Assembly (NCBI RefSeq): GCF_000003815.2 | Contig: NC_049995.1 | Span: 12,877,436-12,941,435, forward strand | Length of the DNA: 64,000 bases | Direction of reading: 5' to 3' | Source: Branchiostoma floridae | Lineage: Eukaryota > Chordata > Leptocardii > Amphioxiformes > Branchiostomatidae | Shown: positions 55,982 to 64,000 of the stretch, piece after piece | How positions within the stretch are numbered: the first letter of the stretch is position 1 | Layout: each line of letters opens with the position of its first letter | The notes under the pieces: generated by a model | Told to the model about the DNA's origin: nothing | The model's database searches: none | What the model saw: only the letters and a program-made list of their open reading frames with translations | Program-made: the position numbers and the translations under genes

Positions 55982-58484
55982 GTAGATCGAGTTTAGGACT
56001 CAAATAAAGTGTTTATTTACTACTAGTGGTCTTCTAAGCAGTTAGTCTTTTGCACGTTTACGTATTGCTAGTGAACAATTAGAGATACAAGACAACTAAA
56101 GCTATGCTATCACTAAATCTACATTATTTATTATCACAAAATCTATTGTTTACATTTCTCCTCCCTCTTCTGAAAACAAATAATTACGAAATGTTAATTA
56201 CAGGTTGCCCTCCCGCACACTAAAACATCTATTTATCGACATGATGAAGCATGTAAACAATGCTTTAACATGTAAACAATGATTAAACATGTAAACAAAA
56301 TGTTTCGAAAAAAAAGAGAAAATGAATGTTTACAAATAAATATGTTTACAAATAGACATGTTTACAAATAGATATGTTTATAAATAAATATGTCACTGAC
56401 CACTTGATGACGTATGACCTTGTAGGGATCAAGGTCACACCGATCCGTGGTGACATCACGGACGTGGCGCAGATGACGCAGGTGTGCGCAGGCGCAGACG
56501 TGGTCATCCACACTGCGTCAGTGATCGACGTCTTTGGATTGGTCAGCGAAGGGACCTTGTGGAACGTCAATGTCAAAGGTGTGTTGTCAAGGTCATTGTG
56601 GTTACATCTATATTCTTATAATTACCCGTATTTGTAATATCACACTCAATTCATTCTAGAAGCTGCAAAATAGAAACGTTTTGATTCATCTGAAGACTCC
56701 AAGGAGAAAATGGGTACCGATATATACCACGGTATATACCACTGGGAGACCGTGCTCCAGTGCTGTATCTTGAACCAGGATGCCTTTTTTCTTCTTCTAC
56801 ACGTAATAGCCTATTGGCGGTAGGTATTTGGAAGGGGCTAAGATATAGAATGTCTGTTTTTTTTAAAGATTTGTCTTCTTGTCCATCGCCTCCTGTACCC
56901 TAGGAAGGGAGATCCTACTCCAGTGCTGCGTTAACTTGGATGATCGTTGTTCTTCTGTGCTACTAATACTAGGAAACTAATAATAATAAGAGACAAAATA
57001 AATTTGTTTTCTTACATGTCCTTCTCCTTCTCCACACCAGGAACGGAGACCGTGCTATAGTGCTGTAACTTCAACGAGGATGTTTTTGTTTCTTCTTCTA
57101 CACGAAGTACTCTATTGGCAAATGCTAGGACTCGATGATATATTGAAAAGACCTTTTTAAAGATTTGTCATGTTATGCACTTCCTTATTCAAACCAGGAA
57201 CGGAGACGCTACTCCAGTGCTGCGTGAACCAGGACGTCCGTTCTTTCGTCTACACCAGCAGTAGGGAAGCCGTGGGGCCCAACAGCCGGGGCGACCCTCT
57301 GGAGGACGGAGACGAGAACACCCCGTACGACAGCTCCAGTCCCCTGCTGCCGTACGGACGGACCAAAGCGGCTGCCGAGGCGATGGTTCTGCAGTGGAAC
57401 GGACGGCGCACAGACGGAGGGAAAACTCTACACACCTGTTCCTTACGGCCGGGAGGTACAGTCTGATTAAATCTCGCTTATAGCACCCCGCCCAATAATC
57501 GCCGGCCTCAGCGGGGAGGGGCCAGTTTCAGCCCCGGACAGCAGAGTTTGTTTCAAAGACTACAGTCAAACGTGCTACCTTAAGCTTCTCATGAAGTTCT
57601 CAGTCTTCCTCTTCTTTTCTTCTTCTTCTAGTGACGTCAGAGGAGTAGTGACTCTGGTATCCACATTGGGCTTCCCTTAAAGTTAAATTTGTCCAAGAGA
57701 GTTTTGATGAATCCCATTTTTAGTTGTGTTGAAAATTCTAGTCTTTTCTCAAAGGACCACTTTCTAAGCTCTTTTTTTTTTTCTCTAGCTATCTTCCGAA
57801 TGATCTAGTAGGTGAGCCACTTTTCTACTGGACTTAAGTGCCCAAATGGACGATTGGAGTTTCTGAACGAGCGTTAGACAAGTTTGTTTGGTAGGAAGGA
57901 AGTTTTGAAATGCGCTTGCTTTTTGTTTCCTTACTGCAGGAATGTACGGAGGCTCCGGGTGGACCGTCATGAGGATCTGGCAGGAGTTTGGCAAGGAGCT
58001 CTTCAAGAAGCCACAAAAGCGCATCAGTCGCCCCTCCGTCAAGTCCAGCTGCCCTTACGTCGGCAACGTCGCCTGGGCTCACCTGCTGGCCGCACAGACG
58101 CTGTTGACGTCACCGAACAACGCCGGGGGCGAGGCGTTCTTCATTGATGACGACACACCAGCGAAGGACGAAGGGGCGCTGTACGGCGAGCTATGCGCCC
58201 CTATCGGAATCAGTTGGGATGACAGCTTGGTCCTCCCTCTCCCGATTCTGTACTCCATCGCCTATGCGCTCTCTTTCGTTAAATTCGTATGCAAGCCTTT
58301 TTACACCTTCGTTCCTCGCTTGACACCTGCCGTATTGACCATCGTAAACACGAATTTCTATTTCAACTATAAGAAAGCCACGCGCCTTCTCGGCTACAAG
58401 CCGCTCTTCTCTTGGGAGGAGTCCAAACAGAAAACGTGGGATGGGCTCCTAGAATGGAAAGCTAGAGAGTTCGATGCGTACTAG
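55825..58484 (+). CDS. HSD3B: 3-beta-hydroxysteroid dehydrogenase/isomerase
   Basis: Four exons join in frame to 370 residues, against 373 for human HSD3B1/2. The family oxidises 3-beta-hydroxy-5-ene steroids and isomerises them to 3-keto-4-enes, using NAD+ at the ER or mitochondrial membrane. The Rossmann motif TGGCGFLG (residues 12-19) and the aspartate in IRVVDT (D40), which favours NAD+ over NADP+, are present. The catalytic Ser-Tyr-Lys set is seen as YTSS (S124/S125) and YGRTK (Y156, K160). YVGNVAWAHLLA and the ending GYKPLFSWEESKQKT are hallmarks of steroid 3-beta-HSDs rather than NSDHL. A hydrophobic stretch, PLPILYSIAYALSFVKFVCK, could be the membrane segment. The start ATG at 55825 gives the expected N terminus. 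The LRPGGMYGG region is unusual against LRP..IYG. HSD3B7-type activity cannot be excluded. The intron before exon 3 carries three decayed copies of that exon's start. Confidence 0.93.
56426..56578 (+). CDS. HSD3B: HSD3B exon 2
   Basis: The acceptor is ATGACCTTGTAG and the donor GTGTGT, phase 1 on both sides. The peptide IRGDITD, VVIHTASVIDVFG and NVNVKG aligns with the human LEGDILD, VIIHTACIIDVFG and NVNVKG. Confidence 0.92.
56738..57120 (+). pseudogene. HSD3B: three decayed copies of the HSD3B exon 3 start
   Basis: Within intron 2, segments beginning near 56744, 56897 and 57041 repeat the exon 3 start: GAACGGAGAC, CTCCAGTGCTG, then a C-rich AACCAGGA-like word and TTCTTCT(G/A)CAC text. In two copies a CAG or TAG acceptor precedes (CACACCAG|GAACGGAGAC at 57041). 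The copy at 57041 has TAG after six codons; the others end soon or lack a donor. The unit also includes intron text (AAAGATTTGTC), giving ~145-160-base periods that end with the real exon at 57198. Confidence 0.85.
57198..57455 (+). CDS. HSD3B: HSD3B exon 3 (catalytic Ser/Tyr/Lys)
   Basis: The acceptor is CTTATTCAAACCAG and the donor GTACAG, phase 1. It carries VYTSSREAVGPN, aligned with human IYTSSIEVAGPN, and the catalytic YGRTK. Confidence 0.92.
57465..57570. repeat. dispersed repeat in HSD3B intron 3
   Basis: This is the second copy of the 3104-3205 repeat (CTGATTAAATCTCGCTTATA, then a CCCGGACAG word and GAGTTTGTTT). Confidence 0.7.
57940..58484 (+). CDS. HSD3B: HSD3B exon 4
   Basis: The acceptor is TTTCCTTACTGCAG; the frame runs to TAG at 58482-58484. 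It contains CPYVGNVAWAHLLAAQTLL, IDDDTP, the hydrophobic PLPILYSIAYALSFV stretch and LGYKPLFSWEESKQKTW. Confidence 0.95.
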
Positions 58485-58658
58485 TTCAAGAAAAGAGTGA
58501 AAAAAAAGGGTACTCTGGATCAAAGTCTTATCAACTGTAATTTCCGACAAAAAATTGGACTTACCCCAATTTTCGACTGTCAAATTCACTCAAAGTTTCG
58601 ACTGTTCAATGCCATTCGAGGGAAATGAGCAATTCTCTTCTTTTACTTTATGATAGGC

Positions 58659-58701
58659 TACTTGATATAATCAAATCAACATGATTTGATTACATCAAGT
58701 A
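58659..58701. other. short perfect-looking hairpin near HSD3B 3' end
   Basis: TACTTGATATAATCAAATCA and TGATTTGATTACATCAAGTA are inverted around ACA with one mismatch. It may be a transcript-end hairpin or a remnant of a foldback element. Confidence 0.7.
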
Positions 58702-58895
58702 AAGCAGCGTATTACTGTTGTGTGTAGTATTGCTGTTGTCTCCAGGATGCTTTAGAAGTAAGATCCCTATTGTTGATGGACTGAATCACCCAAAGAAAAC
58801 AAACAAGATTGTTAGAACATCTATGTTTATTCCAATAAAACATCAGCCGATATTCACAAAATTCACAATGGCGCATATATATTGGGTCAGAGGTG

Positions 58896-58982
58896 ATCTC
58901 CAAGTAGATCTTTTGGTTGGCAAGACAGTATCTATTGGCAGAAACACTGCCCATCAGCCAACAGAAAGATCTACTTGGAGAT
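58896..58982. mobile_element. 87-base hairpin, ATCTCCAAGTAGATCTTT arms
   Basis: ATCTCCAAGTAGATCTTTTG plus GTTGGC is inverted as GCCAACAGAAAGATCTACTT plus GGAGAT, around a ~37-base centre. The size and shape resemble a palindromic MITE. Confidence 0.75.
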
Positions 58983-59685
58983 TGAGTCAGGGTTAACCTT
59001 AAACTAGCCAGGGGTACATACATGCACCACATTTGTTCCACTTACAGCAGACATTAGCAGGGTTAAGGTCAATAGTTCAGAACAGTTTTAAATCTTAAGT
59101 GTGTGGAATTCTATTTCTTATTTTAGGTCTTAACTCTAAGATATCTGCTGTACATGTACCTGCACACTTAATTCACTGCCTTCAAAAGTTTTTACACCAG
59201 TATCAACAATTCATGTCATACCAAAATTCCTGAAAACATCTTTCCACAATATTCACATTTAGTACATAGTAAAGCGTCTATGTTGAGCTACATTAAACAT
59301 TCTGAAATTGGAATATTTTGAAGTTGCAAGGCAAGAATCAATCAATTTCATGCGCCATCTGCCAAGTGGTATCAGATGTAGAGCAGAGTTGAGAATTATA
59401 AGCAAGGCCACTTCAGCTTGACCTAACAGATCACATACACGTTGCTTCGGTACATTTTAAACATTCATCCATAAAATCTTTTTTGCATGGCCTGTCTATA
59501 ATGTTGAGGTTATCAATTTGCTAGAAAAGGCACAAAATCATTCATAGTTAATGGTTGCAACTGCTTCGAGAACAATTAGTACATGTACTTAGCGAGCATG
59601 CATGATACACGGAGCAAAATAAAACAAGTAATCAACAACATAGCATAATACAAAGGATTAAGCAAGAAGATAATGTCTCTAAACA

Positions 59686-59782
59686 GTCAGAGGTTTCAGA
59701 TAACATCCACTATCTTTTATCAGTGACTTTCATAATTGTCCGTTGCCGATGATAGGTAGTGGATGGTATTCTGAAACGTCTG
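59686..59782. mobile_element. foldback MITE, GTTTCAGATAACATCCACTA arms
   Basis: GAGGTTTCAGATAACATCC plus ACTATC is inverted as GATAGGTAGTGGATGG plus TATTCTGAAACGTC. Confidence 0.75.
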
Positions 59783-61004
59783 GCTCATAGACTCTATATA
59801 TGTAGTTGCTCCATTTTGTATTACGTTATGTTCTGCCTTGCTGCATATCCTTCATCAAGGAAACTAGACAGATTGCATTGTTGTGCATTTCTATAAGTCA
59901 GATGAATACAGTAACAGGAACATGTCCTGATACATCATCATCATTATACACCCGTGTAAACAATGAACTCTGCTTTATTTACAGAGTTCAAATTAAACTC
60001 AAAATTGCATTGACTTTACGGCAAAGCCTTTGTATGCTCTGCATAATATCTGTAAGCTGTGTAATTTGCTAATTACGCTAATTAACATAAAAATTCTTAA
60101 TTAATCATGACCCTGAATAGTTACTGCCTGTATTTGACACAAAAAGATAATACATGATATTGCATAATGTAAGTTCAAATATATCATTCTACATTAAGAT
60201 AACAATTCTGGTAGTTGTCATTTTACATTTTGTACAAGAGACATGGGATTAGCTGCTTCGGGAAGCTACGTCGAAACTTGAGTATATCACTGCTTCCTAG
60301 TGTGATTTGTAAGACTTTCTGAAGTTGGCAACAATCACTTAAACTATAGCCTGAACCCTGACGATGTTAAAACGATTGCAGCATGTGAATACCTGTCAGT
60401 AATTTACAGTTTTTGGTGCAGTAACAAATTTGTGCGTGATCAGTACAAAGTTAACAACACACATGAATTACACGCCACGATTTCCCCTCTCTTCGCTTAC
60501 GACAGTTTAACTCTAAGCTGTAAAATTTCTCAAGTACATGTATCACAAACAAGCCTCATACAGACAGCAAGATAAAAACACGTTGTTGCAATTGTTTAAG
60601 TCTCGATCCACAGATCAAGAAGGTTTAAGAAAGGTTTGAAATTTGACAAAGTTGTCTCACAGACATTAAATTGATGAGAATATTTAGACCCCCCCTCTCT
60701 TAACCACATACTTCAAGCTAACAATTTTGCCACATTGAACAATTTTGCTACTTTTGTTAGTCACAATTTGCTACATCTACCTTTAAATCAACCTGATCAC
60801 TTTTAATTTGGGAACCTGTTATCAAAATCAAACTTTCAGAGGGCACCATTTCAGAAGCCCTAGCCCTAGATTTAAATCAGTTTGAAAGTTCACATTTCAC
60901 TTACAGAAATAAACTCCTCTTCACATATTGGTAACATCTTTTTCCACACCAATATGTAAAATGATAGAAGCTCTGGGTTCATTTGCTTTAAGTTGTGCCT
61001 AAAA

Positions 61005-61041
61005 TGTGCACCTACTCCATAAAACTGGATTTCGAGCCCTG
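61005..61041. mobile_element. solo right end of a CAGGG-terminus element
   Basis: ATGTGCACCTA, then GGATTTCGAGCCCTG, matches the right end of the GGTGCACC variant. No left terminus was found, so it is truncated. Confidence 0.6.
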
Positions 61042-61116
61042 TTATAGAGATAATTGACTTAAAAAAACAGATGTTTATGTTCCCTAATTAGCAGTGACCA
61101 GTGTTGAATCAAATTC

Positions 61117-61271
61117 CTAAACATAGATGCCGTTGGACGTTCCTAGTGGTGCGTTACTTCCTGCTTCACGTCTCCGAGAGTCGTGTAGAAGCGGCGTTCT
61201 CTCGTTATTTACGGGCTGACTCTGAACGCCGTTCTGCTGTGAGAAGAGTTTCGCCTTGTTTACAGAAGGAC
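61117..61271 (-). CDS. NPC1: NPC1 last coding exon
   Basis: The minus-strand acceptor is GCCCCCTTCAG. The first two bases complete the split glycine codon, then PSVNKAK and a cytosolic tail with ERTPLL follow, ending at TAG (61117-61119). The GPSVNKAK identity with human NPC1 confirms that the upstream donor of the previous exon is the correct one. Confidence 0.94.
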
Positions 61272-63578
61272 CTGAAGGGGGCCAAAAATAAAATTGTCAG
61301 TTTCTGGACTATCCGTTACATTTTCACTAACCAATCTTCACATATGGTTCAGGTGAAGATTTTGTACACTTTTTCCTTACAAAGTAAAGTTCTTAGCTCA
61401 AACTTTTGACCAGTCCTCCTGTAATTTCTAACTTCAAATGACCAAAGACCATGTCGCATGCACAAGCAACTACATGATCACAAATGAAACTGGCAGGACA
61501 CTATGTAATCAAACCATCAATCTCACAATACCAAAACCTGGAAAATATAGACTAAAACGACCACTCAAAAATCGGGAGCTCTGGTACAAATCACATGGTA
61601 ACCAGGCTAGTAATAAAAATGATCCGTGAATAATTTGTGTTGAAAGAAAGTTAAGCATTACACAATTTGTTTGTTTCATATGAACTGGTCTGTACATTTT
61701 GAGACATCGGAGGACAACAAGCACTAGCAAAAGTTGTATGCTGACTCCTGCAATGAATGACTGACAGACTGACAGACAGTCCTTGTTGCTCACCTATATA
61801 ACTGAGCAGCACAGGTAAGAAGATGAGACTTACCTATATAACTGAGCAGCACAGGTAAGAAGATGAGACCATGGGAGAACCCGAGAAGAACGATGCTGAG
61901 GTACATCCGGAAGTAGAACACCTGGAACAGCTGAGACTTCGCGAACGCCAGGACGACAATCCCGCCGAACTTCGTCAGTGTGATGCCACTGAAAACCTGC
62001 AAGAAGTACAGTCAAAACAACTACTGTTAACAAACTGCTTTCCTATTGCAAAAATATGTGAATCTAACAAAGTATAAAAGTGCAAGAATGTCATAAGACA
62101 GTGCAGGAATGTTATGTCATCTTAAAACTATCATATTATGATTTAATTGAATAACTGAAATTTGTCTTCATGTTTTCAGAACAGGGAAGAGACTTTGTAG
62201 ATTGACTATGTTCTACATGACATTGTATTTTCTCGAAACATGTGAAGGTGTCTATTTCCTAAAACACAGGACCTCCAGATTACCCCCCTTTTAAAGGGGC
62301 CCTATTATGAGGCCTACCAGTAACATATACATGGGGGTTTCAAATCCCCAACCTTGCGCTGAAGGAAAAGCTGTACTTACAGAACTGCCCATGTGCACCA
62401 GAGCTTCCTTGGCTCTCTCCACGCGGGAAGTCTTTGTGCTGACAGCGAACGCCCGCGTCACGTGAGAACAGAACTCCACAGAAATACCCATGGCCTGGAA
62501 AGGAAGAAGCATAATTTAAAGTAAGATTCAAACTCACAGCAGTCCAAGTTCTTTTATTTCTAATAAAAAGAGGGCTCCCACAACATTGAATCTCTTGTAA
62601 AAGAAAGTATGCCTATCAAATCTAATAGTCAACACTAAAACTAAACCTGACATTCTAACCATAACCCTTTACCTCTAGCCCTGAAATTTCAATTCTAACT
62701 ATAATTGTAATCTTGACCCTTCACCTCTAACCCTTGACCATTTGCCTCTAACCCCTGACCCTTACCATGACGAGGTTGACCAATGAGACGGCGTTGAGAC
62801 TGATGCCCCAGAGGTACATGACCCCCATCATGTCCAGCACGATCATGCCGATGGTGAGGATGATGATGAGAGCGGAGACCAGGTCGAATCCCAGCATGCA
62901 GAAGGAGACCAGGAACACGGCCAGCGCCGACCAGCTCAGGCTGGTCATCGTGTCGTGGTAGATCGTCAGGTACTGCTCGTAGAACACGTAGAAGTAGCTG
63001 CAAGGAGGAAATTGAAGTTCGGTTAAGTTTTCTCATTCTTCCTAGACCTACAGACAGTAGGAACACTGTAACGGCCATAGGAAATTCCCCCGAGTACTGT
63101 AAATGCATTTAAGTTCGCGGGGATTTATTTTCGCGGTAGCCTTTAAAAGGAATTTTTGCAGTGGTTTTAATTTCGCAGTAACACCATAGACTGCAGTCTA
63201 ATACCATAACAAAAAAATGTTCGCGGTGGTTTTAAGTTCGCGGTGAAGTGGTAACTGCGAAAACCGCAAACATTAATCCACCACGAACATTTCTGCATTT
63301 ACAGTATCTCCTAAACTGACTGATGCTTGGATCATCTTGGAACATCTTTGATCTCATCGGTAAGGGAATACCTTGTAAGTTGTAGCTGTTGTCTGTGATG
63401 TTTAGATCACATCATTTAAAATATCTGTCATCTCACCTGTAAGGGAAGACCTTATACTTGTTGTCTGTGATGTTCATGGCTGTGGTGATGTTGCTTGCCA
63501 GCTCCTCGGCATACTTCAGTGCATTGATGTAGTCAGCAGATGTGTTGCAGTTTACGTGGTACGTCATGAAGTACGTCG
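61117..63578 (-). CDS. NPC1: NPC intracellular cholesterol transporter 1, C-terminal part (5 exons)
   Basis: NPC1 is a 13-helix lysosomal membrane protein that passes LDL-derived cholesterol out of lysosomes. Five minus-strand exons join in frame to about 267 residues. They cover the end of the third luminal domain with N-glycosylation sequons (NTS, NIT, NIT), then the last six helices. Words identical or nearly identical to human NPC1 include [75 protein letters not shown]. The cytosolic tail retains an acidic dileucine motif, ERTPLL, like the ERERLL lysosomal signal of human NPC1. That and the tail favour NPC1 over NPC1L1. The tail runs about 22 residues past the dileucine, unlike human. 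The first exons lie beyond the window. A 40-base duplication copies the donor of the penultimate exon. Confidence 0.96.
61792..61833 (-). repeat. NPC1: 40-base tandem copy of the NPC1 exon end and donor
   Basis: On the minus strand CTCATCTTCTTACCTGTGCT to AGTTATATAGGT occurs twice, 40 bases apart. The first copy is followed by AAGT, the second by GAGC. Splicing from the second donor (exon end 61794) would add 40 bases, shift the frame and replace the conserved tail with an unrelated one of about 36 residues lacking ERTPLL. Confidence 0.92.
61834..61996 (-). CDS. NPC1: NPC1 penultimate exon
   Basis: The acceptor is CTTCTTGCAG and the donor GTAAGT (minus strand), phase 0 to phase 1. It encodes [18 protein letters not shown] to [11 protein letters not shown], helices 12-13 of the protein. 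Confidence 0.95.
62381..62494 (-). CDS. NPC1: NPC1 exon, 38 codons
   Basis: The acceptor is CCTTTCCAG and the donor GTAAGT, phase 0 on both sides. The product is [18 protein letters not shown] to HMGSS, aligned with human [15 protein letters not shown] to HMGSS. Confidence 0.95.
62766..62997 (-). CDS. NPC1: NPC1 exon with transmembrane helices
   Basis: The acceptor is TTTCCTCCTTGCAG and the donor GTAAGG. The phase-2 serine codon is completed by the first base. It encodes [17 protein letters not shown] and three hydrophobic helices ending [10 protein letters not shown]. Confidence 0.96.
63097..63304. mobile_element. MITE, CTGTAAATGCATTTAAG ends, in NPC1 intron
   Basis: Second copy of the 2869-3073 element. 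The termini CTGTAAATGCA and TGCATTTACAG are perfect inverts with TA on both sides (63095-63096 and 63305-63306). The interior TTCGCGGTGGTTTTAA words match the other copy. Confidence 0.88.
63437..63578 (-). CDS. NPC1: NPC1 exon, end of the third luminal domain
   Basis: The acceptor is GTTTGTCCACAG and the donor GTGAGA. The reading begins [18 protein letters not shown] and ends KVFPYS, aligned with human TYFMAYH and RVFPYS. Confidence 0.95.
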
Positions 63579-63729
63579 CTGTGGACAAACAAAGAAAGAA
63601 GCAAGTAAACAAACTGTTGACACAAATTCAACATACAGAAGTCTGACTTCTTTGTTCTGGAGTGTAGAATTAGACATGAACAATTAGAAGTAAGGGTTTC
63701 ACATTATTTTCTGCTTAGTTGTAGAAGAC

Positions 63730-63880
63730 ATTGTCAGGCAATAGGGGTCGTGGTAGACCGAGAAAAACTTGGACGGAGCGTGTTAGGAGGGACATTAAGG
63801 TAAGCTATCTAATGGTTGAACCCACTAGACAGAGCCGCATGGTAGTGGAGTGTGAAGACTAGCCAACTGCTGCCTACCCA
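63730..63880 (+). mobile_element. retrotransposon reverse-transcriptase tail remnant
   Basis: The plus strand reads NRGRGRPRKTWTERVRRD then a stop after about 24 more codons. GRPRKTW plus a basic helix is the usual C-terminal end of many non-LTR reverse transcriptases. No upstream polymerase domain is attached. The following 63940-63985 text, TTCTTTTACACGAAC, resembles 24660-24680. Confidence 0.6.
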
Positions 63881-64000
63881 TGTCAGGGACCCCAGCAGTA
63901 GTATGATCGAATGATGGTTTTTGATCCCCTCACACTGGAAAGGACCCCTACTCTTTTTGATAAGACTAGTGGGTTCTTTTACACGAACAAACAAGTGTGA

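Larger units (their letters stand above)
58485..61116. other. tail-to-tail intergenic region HSD3B / NPC1
   Basis: The region holds the 3' UTRs of the two convergent genes. On the minus strand AATAAA (plus-strand TTTATT at 59974) is a candidate NPC1 polyadenylation hexamer, unproven. Apart from small foldbacks (58659, 58896, 59686) and a solo CAGGG-family end (up to 61041), nothing is recognised and open frames are short. Confidence 0.6.

Overview
The window is eukaryotic nuclear DNA from an invertebrate deuterostome, most likely an amphioxus (Branchiostoma). The basis is GT-AG introns, proteins closely similar to vertebrate EXT1, SLC25A51, 3-beta-HSD and NPC1, compact exons, and introns packed with short foldback elements and tandem duplications. 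The species call is an inference from gene similarity and repeat style; no organism-specific marker was tested. One 591-base assembly gap (54243-54833) is present.

Layout. Positions 1-30181 hold no recognisable gene. They are probably the long first intron of EXT1, because the first EXT1 exon seen (30182) matches the second coding exon of vertebrate EXT1. The region is a repeat graveyard: tandem duplications with 110-200 base periods, TA-flanked MITE-like foldbacks, tRNA-derived SINEs, and a family of elements of about 340 bases with CAGGGCTCGAAAT ends. Positions 30182-35602 (+) carry seven exons encoding the last ~425 residues of EXT1. Positions 35603-46748 are EXT1 3' flank and repeats. Positions 46749-47684 (+) hold an intronless SLC25A51, the mitochondrial NAD+ carrier. 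Positions 47685-55824 are repeats, a retrotransposon remnant and the gap. Positions 55825-58484 (+) hold a complete four-exon 3-beta-hydroxysteroid dehydrogenase gene. Positions 61117-63578 (-) hold the last five exons of NPC1, running tail-to-tail toward HSD3B; the 5' part of NPC1 lies beyond 64000.

The genes are independent housekeeping or metabolic genes: heparan sulfate polymerisation, mitochondrial NAD+ import, steroid oxidation and isomerisation, and lysosomal cholesterol export. The last two both handle sterols, but their adjacency alone does not show a functional link.

The most notable signal is that short segments spanning exon-intron junctions have been tandemly duplicated in three genes: a donor and an acceptor in EXT1, three decayed copies of an exon start in HSD3B, and a 40-base donor duplication in NPC1. 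These create decoy or alternative splice sites. The second is transposon architecture: two unrelated element families combine inverted termini with directly repeated subterminal word arrays, and one family shows 5-base target duplications.
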